Source of the DNA: Oscillospiraceae bacterium
Lineage (GTDB): Bacteria > Bacillota > Clostridia > Oscillospirales > Oscillospiraceae
Length of the DNA stretch: 12,852 bases
Assembly: GCA_017646545.1 (NCBI GenBank)
Contig: JAGCMI010000035.1
Span: 1 to 12,852 of the forward strand
Reading direction: 5' to 3'
Each line of letters opens with the position of its first letter. Positions within the stretch are counted from its first letter, which is position 1. A program made the translations under genes and the position numbers. The notes beneath the pieces are model-generated. The model was given only the letters and a program-made list of their open reading frames with translations. It did not search any database and was not told where the DNA came from. Positions 7,699 through 12,852 of the stretch are shown piece by piece.

Positions 7699-7726
7699 TT
7701 GTGTTTTAGCATTCTCATGCTATAAT
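7699..7726 (+). promoter_or_regulatory. Left-end hairpin with embedded promoter
   Basis: TAGCAT (7707-7712) and ATGCTA (7717-7722) form a 6-bp stem with a TCTC loop, suitable as the subterminal hairpin of an IS605-type left end. TATAAT (7721-7726) preceded by TGC is an extended -10; TTGTGT (7699-7704) with a 16-bp spacer is a possible -35. It would transcribe the tnpB fragment and perhaps the genes after it. Confidence 0.5.
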
Positions 7727-7762
7727 TATTTTAGAACAAATAGTCGCAAAGGTGGTGAGATC

Positions 7763-8121
7763 GTGGAATATTCCTACAAGTTTCGTCTATATCCCAATAG
7801 GGGGCAAATCAACTTAATAGAGCGCACATGGGTTGTTGTCGATATGTGTATAACCACCATCTTGCTATGCGTCAGGAAGTCTATCAGACCTCCAGTGAGT
7901 CATTTAACTATTATGCTTGCTGCAAAGATTTGACCTTAATTAAACAGCTGGATGAAACTTCCTGGCTACGGGAAGTTGATGCAACTGCACTCCAGGCTTC
8001 TGTACAAAACTTGGATCATGCGTTCCAAAACTTCTTCCGTCGAGTAAAGCAAGGCGAGAAACCCGGCTATCCGAAGTTCAAAGGCAAACACAGTCGTAAG
8101 TGCAAGCAGCAGGTTAATTAA
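7763..8121 (+). pseudogene. tnpB: Truncated, frameshifted tnpB fragment (first copy)
   Basis: The GTG start (GGTGGTGA upstream) gives VEYSYKFRLYPN, the usual N-terminus of IS605 OrfB/TnpB. After ERT the frame shifts: the expected FGCCRYVYNH continues only in the next frame, from 7828 on, consistent with loss of one base near 7825-7830. The second frame runs through VDATALQASVQNLDHAFQNFF and PGYPKFKGKHSRK, then ends at TAA (8119-8121). The RuvC nuclease domain and zinc finger are absent. The N-terminal sequence is clearly different from the complete tnpB downstream, so it comes from another element. Confidence 0.85.
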
Positions 8122-8256
8122 ATACGAGCACCCCGAATTGAAAAAAGCATTATGGAAGGAAACCTTTGGGAGCAGAAGTTTTTGCTTGATTACAACTGGG
8201 GGACACCCGTTGAAATTATCCGGCAGTATATAGAAAGCCAAGGTGAGAAATCGTGA
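8117..8256 (+). pseudogene. tnpA: C-terminal remnant of IS200-type transposase tnpA (Y1)
   Basis: One frame reads IKYEHPELKKALWKETFGSR then SFCLITTGG. After a run of five G (8198-8202) the next frame reads TPVEIIRQYIESQGEKS and stops at TGA (8254-8256). This matches the end of IS200/IS605 TnpA, including the catalytic pattern Tyr-x3-Gln (YIESQ). The N-terminal part with the HUH motif is missing, and the frame is shifted by one base, so no active transposase is made. Its stop overlaps the GTG start of the following tnpB by 4 nt, the arrangement expected if both came from the same element. Confidence 0.72.
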
Positions 8257-9347
8257 ACAAAGCCTATAAGTATCGCCTCTATCCGAACGCTTTCCAACGA
8301 GAGCTGTTCACCAAAACTTTTGGCTGTGTGCGGTTCATATACAACCGAATGTTGGAAGACAAAATCGCATATTATCAGGCTGCCGGCAAGATGCTGACTA
8401 CGACTCCCGCAGCCTATAAGAAAGAGTTCCCCTGGCTTGCTGAAGTAGATTCTTTGGCACTGTGTAATGCCCAAATGCAGTTGCAGACGGCCTATCGCAA
8501 CTTCTTCCGGGATAATAGTATTGGATTTCCGAAATTCCGCAGTAAGAAAGCACAGAAGAATTCCTATACCACCAACTGTATCAATGATAATATCGCGATA
8601 ATTGGCAGTTGCCTGAAACTTCCTAAGGCCGGACGGGTAAAAGCAAAGTTTCACCGTCAGATCCCGAAGGGGTATAAGATCAAGAGTGTTACGATCAGTA
8701 TGGAGGCAACCGGAAAGTATTATGCTTCTATCCTCACAGAATATGAGGCAGAAGTTCCTGCTATTTCGTTGGATGCCAATAAAGTCCTGGGACTTGATTA
8801 TAGCAGCCCTCACTTCTATGTGGACAGTGAAGGATATGCTCCCGATATGCCGCATTACTATCGGAGATCCGAATCGGCTCTTGCAAGAGAGCAAAGGAAG
8901 TTATCAAAAATGGTAAAAGGCAGTTCCAATTACCAAAAGCAAAAAAAGGTTGTAGCCAAACTTCATGCGAGGATCAGAAACCAGCGGAAAGACTGGCAGC
9001 ACAAGGAAAGCAGAAAGATTGCAGATAACTGGGACATTGTATGCGTTGAAGACATCAATTTAAAAGGGATGGCCCAAGGATTGCATCTTGCCAAAGCGAT
9101 CAATGACAATGGCTTTGGTCAGTTCCGTACTTATTTGGCTTATAAGTTAGCAGAGCGAGGAAAAAAGCTTATCATGATAGACAAGTGGTATCCTTCTTCT
9201 AAGCTGTGCCAAAACTGCGGCGTCGTAAATACGGAACTTACATTGGCAGACCGTAACTGGGTGTGCCCATCTTGTGGAGAAAAACACAACAGAGACCACA
9301 ATGCTGCCATAAATATTAGAGATGCAGGCTTAAGAATGATAGCTTGA
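8253..9347 (+). CDS. tnpB: Complete TnpB RNA-guided nuclease (IS605 OrfB), 364 aa
   Basis: TnpB proteins are omega-RNA-guided DNA nucleases that help IS200/IS605 elements persist, and are ancestors of Cas12. The N-terminus MNKAYKYRLYPN with FGCVRFIYN is typical of the helix-turn-helix/WED region. RuvC residues are all present: Asp182 in LGLDYSS, Glu266 in CVEDINLKGM, and Asp348 in NRDHNAAINI. The zinc finger has Cys319, Cys322, Cys338 and Cys341. Length is normal. The start is GTG at 8253, overlapping the TGA of the tnpA remnant. The protein therefore looks catalytically competent although its partner transposase is destroyed. The 3' end of the gene probably overlaps the omega RNA. Confidence 0.94.
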   Translation: MNKAYKYRLYPNAFQRELFTKTFGCVRFIYNRMLEDKIAYYQAAGKMLTTTPAAYKKEFPWLAEVDSLALCNAQMQLQTAYRNFFRDNSIGFPKFRSKKAQKNSYTTNCINDNIAIIGSCLKLPKAGRVKAKFHRQIPKGYKIKSVTISMEATGKYYASILTEYEAEVPAISLDANKVLGLDYSSPHFYVDSEGYAPDMPHYYRRSESALAREQRKLSKMVKGSSNYQKQKKVVAKLHARIRNQRKDWQHKESRKIADNWDIVCVEDINLKGMAQGLHLAKAINDNGFGQFRTYLAYKLAERGKKLIMIDKWYPSSKLCQNCGVVNTELTLADRNWVCPSCGEKHNRDHNAAINIRDAGLRMIA

Positions 9348-9467
9348 TAAACAAACAACAGAACCGTGGGACACACGGGGATAGCTCGTTTATGCTTAGC
9401 AGGTTACTGCTATCGAGCGAGAAACCCCCACCTCAATGCGTTAGCATAGGTGGTGGGGGTATGTCAC
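9300..9467 (+). ncRNA. Putative omega RNA (TnpB guide scaffold) at the right end
   Basis: After the tnpB stop codon three hairpins follow. The first is CCGTG (9364-9368) with CACGG (9374-9378). The second combines GCTCG (9384-9388) with CGAGC (9414-9418), enclosing TAGCAG (9397-9402) with CTGCTA (9407-9412). The third is ACCCCCACC (9424-9432) with GGTGGGGGT (9452-9460). The motif GGGACACACGGGGATAGC resembles known TnpB omega RNA scaffolds from Firmicutes elements. The 5' limit inside tnpB is a guess. The guide would be the 16-20 nt from 9468 onward. Confidence 0.6.
9424..9460 (+). repeat. Right-end hairpin of the IS element
   Basis: A 9-bp perfect stem (9424-9432 with 9452-9460) encloses an inner ATGC/GCAT stem (9436-9439 and 9444-9447) with a GTTA loop. 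It is followed by ATGTCAC, as in IS200/IS605 right ends recognised by TnpA. Confidence 0.72.
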
Positions 9468-9472
9468 GAATT

Positions 9473-9499
9473 CCCCATCCGCCGCGAAAGCGGATGGGG
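9473..9499 (-). terminator. Hairpin after the epimerase gene, without a U-tract
   Basis: A perfect 10-bp stem (arms 9490-9499 and 9473-9482, 7-nt loop) lies 14 nt after the stop of the AGE-family gene. On the minus strand it is followed by AATTCGT, not a T run, and the predicted transposon end is 5 nt away. It may be a terminator whose tail was affected by the insertion. Strength is uncertain. Confidence 0.55.
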
Positions 9500-9513
9500 A
9501 TGGTTCATTTTTC

Positions 9514-10704
9514 TTATTCGCCCAGAATTTCGCCCATCATCTGGTCCACCAGAATCAGGCAGCGCGGCACATGGAAGGGGCCCTTGAAGGTACTGCCCTT
9601 ACAAGCAGGCTGGGTGGGCTTGCCATCACGACGCAGGTAGCCATACCATTCGCCGTACTCGTCAGCAAAGTAGGTCTTGCAGTAATCCAGCAGCTGGTAG
9701 AAGATATCCAGATACTTCTCGTCCTTGGTGTCACGATAGATCATGAGGGAAGCGATCAGCGCCTCATTGTGGGGCCACCACAGCTTCATATCGTGCTCGT
9801 AAGCTTCGGGAGGATTGCCCAGGCAGTCCATGAAGTACAGAATGCCGCCGTATTCGGAGTCCCAGCCCTTGTTGAATGCCATGTCAAAGACATTGATGGC
9901 CTTTGCATGCAGCTCCTTGTCGCCCACATCGTTGGCATAGTCCATCAGGAACCATGCACACTCGATATCGTGGCCGGGGTTGACCATACGGCCTTCGGTG
10001 ACATGCAGACGGGGGGTGCCGTCCAGCGCAACGGACTCCAGAGTCACGCCCAGTTCGGGCTTAACATGGTAATTGAAGATATCTGCCACACACTCAGCAG
10101 CGCGCTGATCGTAGAGATCCTTCATCTCGGGGTCCACGCGCTTCATAACGCCGGTGACATTGAGGATGATCATGGGGATGCCCAGAGCGCGGCCGGTACG
10201 GGTGGACTTGGGGCCCATGCCGGTGGGGTCGGTCATACCATGGTTCAGATTCCAGTACATATCGTAGGCGCGGCGTGCACGCAGCAGGTGCTCACGCTCA
10301 CCGGTAACACCGTAGTACTCAGCATTGGCGATGCAGTAGAAAGCCTCGGAGTAGCAGTAACGGCGCTGACGCAGAGGAGTGCCATCGGCTTCCACGGTGA
10401 AGTACAGACGGCCGTCAGCATCGTGGTTGACGCAGTGCTCTTCCAAGAAGTCGATGCAGCTCTTGGAGAACTTCAGCCAATCCTCACGAACACCGTAGAC
10501 CTTGCACAGATATGCGTAGGTCCAGCCACAGCGGCCCTGCATCCACACGCTCTTATCGGTGGAATAAACCTGACCGGCACGGTCCAGGCAGGTAGTAACA
10601 CCACCATTGGTATGATCCCAGCCGTTCTTCAGCCAGAAATCAGCGACATTGGACAGCTGGTTGCGGATCCACTGGCGCTCTGCTACAAACTTTTTACGAT
10701 CCAT
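9514..10704 (-). CDS. AGE-family sugar 2-epimerase, 396 aa
   Basis: N-acylglucosamine 2-epimerase superfamily protein with an (alpha/alpha)6 barrel, cytoplasmic, no signal peptide. Members interconvert N-acetylglucosamine and N-acetylmannosamine, or epimerise cellobiose or mannose-type sugars. Conserved catalytic residues are recognisable: Arg58 in VWMQGRCGW, His245 in NPGHDIECAWF, His312 in KLWWPHNEAL, and His378 in GPFHVPR. Length (396) suits both the renin-binding-protein type and cellobiose 2-epimerases. The ATG follows GGAGGA. No sialic acid genes are in the window, so the N-acetylmannosamine role is not supported by context; a role in oligosaccharide use is as likely. Its promoter region overlaps the divergent promoter of the YesL-like gene, but a clear -10 box was not resolved. 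Confidence 0.92.
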   Translation of the reverse strand: MDRKKFVAERQWIRNQLSNVADFWLKNGWDHTNGGVTTCLDRAGQVYSTDKSVWMQGRCGWTYAYLCKVYGVREDWLKFSKSCIDFLEEHCVNHDADGRLYFTVEADGTPLRQRRYCYSEAFYCIANAEYYGVTGEREHLLRARRAYDMYWNLNHGMTDPTGMGPKSTRTGRALGIPMIILNVTGVMKRVDPEMKDLYDQRAAECVADIFNYHVKPELGVTLESVALDGTPRLHVTEGRMVNPGHDIECAWFLMDYANDVGDKELHAKAINVFDMAFNKGWDSEYGGILYFMDCLGNPPEAYEHDMKLWWPHNEALIASLMIYRDTKDEKYLDIFYQLLDYCKTYFADEYGEWYGYLRRDGKPTQPACKGSTFKGPFHVPRCLILVDQMMGEILGE

Positions 10705-10736
10705 GATATATCCTCCATATAATTATTTGTTTTCTA

Positions 10737-10765
10737 ATGACAAGCCGGAAAAAATATGCTATAAT
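10737..10765 (+). promoter_or_regulatory. Promoter of the YesL-like gene
   Basis: ATGACA (10737-10742), a 17-bp spacer and TATAAT (10760-10765), with TGC before the -10 box (extended -10). GGAGG follows at 10782-10786. The region of about 90 nt is shared with the divergent epimerase gene. Confidence 0.83.
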
Positions 10766-10795
10766 GGCAGCAATAATTTCCGGAGGTATTTTAAG

Positions 10796-11434
10796 ATGAA
10801 AGGTTTATTCCGGTTAGACGGTCCGCTGATGACGGTTATGACCCAAATCACCGACTGCATCTTCCTGTCGCTGTTCTTCCTTCTAGGTTGCATTCCCGTC
10901 TTGACCATCGGCACAAGCTTTGCAGCATTGTACGATTCCACCTTCCGGGGCATCCGGGATGGGGAAAGAAACAGCTGGCAGCGGTTTTTCCAGACTTTCC
11001 GCCAGAACTGGAAGGCAGGCATCGTGCCTACAATCGTGTTTCTGGTGTTGCTGATGGGTCTGTGCTACGGCATGATCCAGTGCTGGAATGCTGCCGTTTA
11101 CGAACAGATCTCCTGGATGATCTTTGCCGCCATCGCCCTGCTGGCCATTGCCGTGGCAGGTATCCTCAGCATTTTGTTCCCCATGCTCAGCAGATTTGAA
11201 AACTCTGCTGCCGCCCTGGTGAAGAACACCCTGGTTCTGGGACTTGCCAATCTGCCCAAAGCCTTGGTGCTGGGTGTGATCAATGTGAGCACTGCCCTTT
11301 TGTGCATCCGATTTGTCTTTCCGGTGTTTTTCCTGCCGGCGGTGGCCGCCCTGCTGGGCAGCTTCCTGATTGAGCCAATATTCAAGCCCTTCATGCCGGA
11401 AGAAACTGAAGATTTCGAGGAAGCTGCCGAATAA
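10796..11434 (+). CDS. YesL-like (DUF624) membrane protein, 212 aa
   Basis: Multi-pass membrane protein of the DUF624/YesL family, common in Firmicutes near carbohydrate ABC transporters; biochemical role unknown. The N-terminus MKGLFRLDGPLMTVMTQITD, followed by LSLFFLLGCIPVLTIGTSFAALYD, is the family hallmark. About five hydrophobic segments are visible (near 25-45, 80-100, 110-135, 150-170 and 175-200). The C-terminus is acidic (EETEDFEEAAE). The ATG at 10796 follows GGAGG with a 9-nt gap; an upstream in-frame ATG would start before the promoter and is rejected. The stop codon lies inside the loop of the terminator hairpin. The sugar-binding protein gene 0.9 kb further on is a plausible functional neighbour. 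Confidence 0.9.
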   Translation: MKGLFRLDGPLMTVMTQITDCIFLSLFFLLGCIPVLTIGTSFAALYDSTFRGIRDGERNSWQRFFQTFRQNWKAGIVPTIVFLVLLMGLCYGMIQCWNAAVYEQISWMIFAAIALLAIAVAGILSILFPMLSRFENSAAALVKNTLVLGLANLPKALVLGVINVSTALLCIRFVFPVFFLPAVAALLGSFLIEPIFKPFMPEETEDFEEAAE

Positions 11435-11447
11435 CGGCAGCTTCTTT
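11420..11447 (+). terminator. Terminator overlapping the end of the YesL-like gene
   Basis: A perfect 10-bp stem (arms 11420-11429 and 11435-11444) has a 5-nt loop containing the TAA stop codon, and is followed by TTTATAC. The proximal arm encodes the last residues of the protein, so a ribosome at the stop codon would mask it. Confidence 0.8.
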
Positions 11448-11463
11448 ATACATTATAATATAA

Positions 11464-12102
11464 TTACAAAATCTGGGGAATCAACGCAGCGAAGCGCTCT
11501 GCCAGCTGGGCATGACCCTTCTTGGACAGGTGCATATAGTCGATCTGGTTGAATTCACAGCCGGCTGCATCCATGAAATGGCAGCCCAGCAGGTCAGCCT
11601 TCAGCTTATAGTAATGAGCCAGCTCTCTGCTCTTTTCGGCGCAATGGATACCCATGCAGGGATCGTTCAGCTCATCACCGATGGGAGGAGGAGAAACGAT
11701 GAGGATATTGGGATCCTTACCGCCCCAGCAATCGACGCTCATGCACTTACGCACCAGGCGCTCCATGCCCAGACCGATGCAAGCGGCATTCATGCCCAGA
11801 CGATCCTTGGTATCATTGGTGCCCAGCATGATAATCAGAAGATCGATAAACTCATGGCTCTTGAGAATGGGGTATGCCACACTCAATGCATCCATGGATT
11901 CGTGCAAGGGATCCACAAAAACGGTGGTACGGCCGGAGAGGCCCTCCTCCGTCACCAGATACTCATCGCCCAGCAGTTTCTGCAGCAGGCAGGTCCAGCG
12001 CTCGTTCTCATTAAAACGGATGCCGCCATCAGCGCAATCCTTGGGATCGGCACAGTAGCCGTGTGTATTGGAATCACCCAAACAAAGAATGTGTTTTTTC
12101 AA
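11464..12102 (-). CDS. SGNH/GDSL hydrolase, 212 aa
   Basis: Small serine esterase-type hydrolase, cytoplasmic (no signal peptide). SGNH blocks are present: block I CLGDSNTHG with Ser11, block II GLSGRTT with Gly57, block III LGTNDTKD with Asn96, and block V IDYMHLSKKGH with Asp188 and His191. Related proteins deacetylate carbohydrates or act on small esters; the substrate is not evident. The start is placed at the TTG at 12102 because GGGGGA lies 7 nt before it and the GDSN motif then sits at the usual position. An upstream in-frame ATG (12126) lies almost at the predicted transcription start and has no ribosome binding site. Convergent with the YesL-like gene; the gap is 29 nt. Confidence 0.9.
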   Translation of the reverse strand: MKKHILCLGDSNTHGYCADPKDCADGGIRFNENERWTCLLQKLLGDEYLVTEEGLSGRTTVFVDPLHESMDALSVAYPILKSHEFIDLLIIMLGTNDTKDRLGMNAACIGLGMERLVRKCMSVDCWGGKDPNILIVSPPPIGDELNDPCMGIHCAEKSRELAHYYKLKADLLGCHFMDAAGCEFNQIDYMHLSKKGHAQLAERFAALIPQIL

Positions 12103-12130
12103 GGCAATATCCCCCTTTCTATACATCTTA

Positions 12131-12158
12131 AAGATACCATGTTTTTTTCTGCCGTCAA
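12131..12158 (-). promoter_or_regulatory. Promoter of the SGNH hydrolase gene
   Basis: On the minus strand there is TTGACG (12153-12158), a 16-bp spacer and TATCTT (12131-12136). The -35 box is inside a short inverted repeat TCTGCC/GGCAGA (12148-12153 and 12160-12165), a possible operator. Confidence 0.65.
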
Positions 12159-12269
12159 GGGCAGATTTTTCTTTTCGTCAATATGCATTAAAAGCATACT
12201 GCGGTTTTAGGCAAAAGTGAAATTCGGTATTTAGAATGCATCTTACCCCTCTTACGGAATGAACAATGG

Positions 12270-12298
12270 TTGACAAAAGTTTCCTTTTCGTGTAATAT
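12270..12298 (+). promoter_or_regulatory. Promoter of the sugar-binding protein gene
   Basis: TTGACA (12270-12275), a 17-bp spacer and TAATAT (12293-12298). Consensus -35 and good -10. The predicted start near 12305 gives a 5' leader of about 62 nt. Confidence 0.85.
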
Positions 12299-12304
12299 TC
12301 TTAA

Positions 12305-12345
12305 TGTAGCACAGTGTTGCATTCACGGCATTGTGCAAAACTACA
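12305..12345 (+). promoter_or_regulatory. Stem-loop at the 5' end of the binding-protein mRNA
   Basis: TGTAG (12305-12309) pairs with CTACA (12341-12345) and CACA (12310-12313) with TGTG (12332-12335), with a right-side bulge. It begins at the predicted transcript start. Such 5'-terminal stems can protect mRNA from decay; a binding site for a regulator is another reading. AAGGAG at 12353-12358 stays outside the stem. Confidence 0.4.
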
Positions 12346-12366
12346 AAATCATAAGGAGAAACGATT

Positions 12367-12852
12367 ATGAAGAAGATCCTCGCAATGATCCTGGCTCTGA
12401 TGATGGTCCTGTCTCTGTGCGCCTGCAACATTTCCGGCGGCGACGACGTAGAGATCACCCTGTGGACCTATCCCATCGGCGGCTGGGGCACCCAGGCTAC
12501 TGTTGACGAACTGATCGCTGACTTCGAGGCTGCTAACCCCGGCATCAAGGTCAAGGTCGAGTACCTGGACTACACCAATGGTGATGACAAGGTCAACACC
12601 GCTATCGAAGGCAACGCTGCTCCCGACCTGATCATGGAAGGTCCCGAGCGTCTGGTTGCTAACTGGGGCGCTAAGGGCCTGATGGTCGACCTGTCCGACA
12701 TGCTGGACGCTACCGACAAGCAGGAACTGAACGCTGCTGCTCTGAACGCTTGCTACGGCGCTGATGGCAAGGTTTACGAGTATCCCCTGGTCATGACCGC
12801 TCACTGCATGGCCATCAACAAGACCGTTTTCGAGGCTGCCGGTGCTATGGAG
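12367..12852 (+). CDS. ABC-transporter sugar-binding lipoprotein (family 1 extracellular solute-binding protein), N-terminal 162 aa
   Basis: Surface lipoprotein that captures a sugar or oligosaccharide for a binding-protein-dependent importer. The signal peptide MKKILAMILALMMVLSLCAC has lipidated Cys20. The mature start EITLWTYPIGGW resembles the first beta strand of this family, followed by LIADFEAANPGIKVKVEYLDY (about 50-70) and AIEGNAAPDLIMEGPERLV (about 79-97), the usual arrangement. The gene runs off the window; permease genes are expected downstream. AGGAG is 8 nt before the ATG. Codon choice is strikingly uniform (GCT, CTG, AAG, ATC, GGC, GTC), unlike its neighbours, which suggests high expression. 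The ligand cannot be read from this part. Confidence 0.93.
   Translation, partial: MKKILAMILALMMVLSLCACNISGGDDVEITLWTYPIGGWGTQATVDELIADFEAANPGIKVKVEYLDYTNGDDKVNTAIEGNAAPDLIMEGPERLVANWGAKGLMVDLSDMLDATDKQELNAAALNACYGADGKVYEYPLVMTAHCMAINKTVFEAAGAME

Larger units (their letters stand above)
7687..9467 (+). mobile_element. Composite IS200/IS605-type element with intact tnpB and broken tnpA
   Basis: It contains, in order, a left-end hairpin, an N-terminal tnpB fragment from one family, a C-terminal tnpA remnant, a complete second tnpB, and a structured right end with a long hairpin followed by GTCAC. The left boundary is placed after TTTAT (7682-7686), a sequence type known as target/TAM in some IS605 relatives. 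The right boundary is placed after GTCAC at 9467. No terminal inverted repeats or target duplication are expected for this class. Boundaries are estimates. Because the two tnpB genes differ, the left and right parts probably come from different elements joined by deletion or recombination. Confidence 0.72.

Noticed and set aside
8190..8894. Minus-strand open frame of 234 codons
   Set aside because: Antisense to the complete tnpB, which shows all family motifs.
7687..9467. Cas12-type system based on the RuvC protein
   Set aside because: Size of 364 residues, IS605 neighbours and no array or adaptation genes fit TnpB, not a CRISPR effector.
9361..9470. Repeat-rich stretch after tnpB as a CRISPR array
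   Set aside because: No regularly spaced direct repeats; the structure is hairpins of an IS605 right end and omega RNA.
9571..10722. Plus-strand open frame of 383 codons
   Set aside because: Shadow of the AGE-family gene on the minus strand; no ribosome binding site and no recognisable domain.
12103..12126. ATG start at 12126 for the SGNH hydrolase
   Set aside because: It lies at the predicted transcription start, while the TTG at 12102 has GGGGGA at ideal spacing.
11512..12210. Plus-strand open frame of 232 codons
   Set aside because: Antisense to the SGNH hydrolase and crosses its promoter.
12349..12804. Minus-strand open frame of 151 codons
   Set aside because: Antisense to the sugar-binding lipoprotein; produced by its narrow codon use.

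Overview
The window looks like a chromosomal segment of a Gram-positive Clostridia-type bacterium, probably a gut Oscillospirales/Ruminococcaceae-like species. This is inferred from strong GGAGG ribosome binding sites, many near-consensus sigma-A promoters, lipoprotein signal peptides of Firmicutes type, a YesL-family protein, and glycan-degrading genes next to an IS200/IS605-type element. No rRNA, tRNA or CRISPR array was seen.

Layout, left to right. (1) 1-2353, minus: the N-terminal 784 residues of a secreted lipoprotein type I pullulanase (GH13), with its own promoter and a leader of about 90 nt holding two hairpins. (2) 2536-4156, minus: an envelope cluster made of a disrupted small membrane-protein gene, a membrane-anchored TlpA/ResA-like thioredoxin, and an unrecognised one-pass membrane protein with its own consensus promoter, closed by a clear terminator. 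(3) 4175-6508, minus: a single-gene unit for a cytoplasmic GH31 alpha-glycosidase with its own promoter and terminator. (4) 6527-7605, minus: lrgA-lrgB, translationally overlapping, closed by a terminator. (5) About 7687-9467, plus: a composite IS200/IS605-type element. It contains a frameshifted N-terminal piece of one tnpB, a C-terminal tnpA remnant, a complete second tnpB with all RuvC and zinc-finger residues, and a folded right end that looks like an omega RNA. (6) 9473-10704, minus: an N-acylglucosamine 2-epimerase (AGE) family sugar epimerase. (7) 10737-11447, plus: a YesL-like (DUF624) membrane protein. (8) 11464-12158, minus: a small SGNH/GDSL hydrolase. (9) 12270-12852, plus: the N-terminal 162 residues of an ABC-transporter sugar-binding lipoprotein, driven by a consensus promoter.

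How the genes fit together: the shared theme is carbohydrate use. Pullulanase cuts alpha-1,6 branches outside the cell, a binding-protein-dependent ABC transporter imports sugars, the GH31 enzyme releases alpha-linked sugars in the cytoplasm, the AGE-family enzyme epimerises a sugar, and the SGNH hydrolase may remove ester groups. Most genes have their own promoter and are on alternating strands, so this is a loose neighbourhood and not one operon.

The most unusual part is the transposon. Its transposase gene is only a remnant, but the RNA-guided nuclease TnpB and its guide scaffold look complete. The predicted guide sequence is the adjacent terminator hairpin of the epimerase gene. I saw no clearly new multi-gene system.
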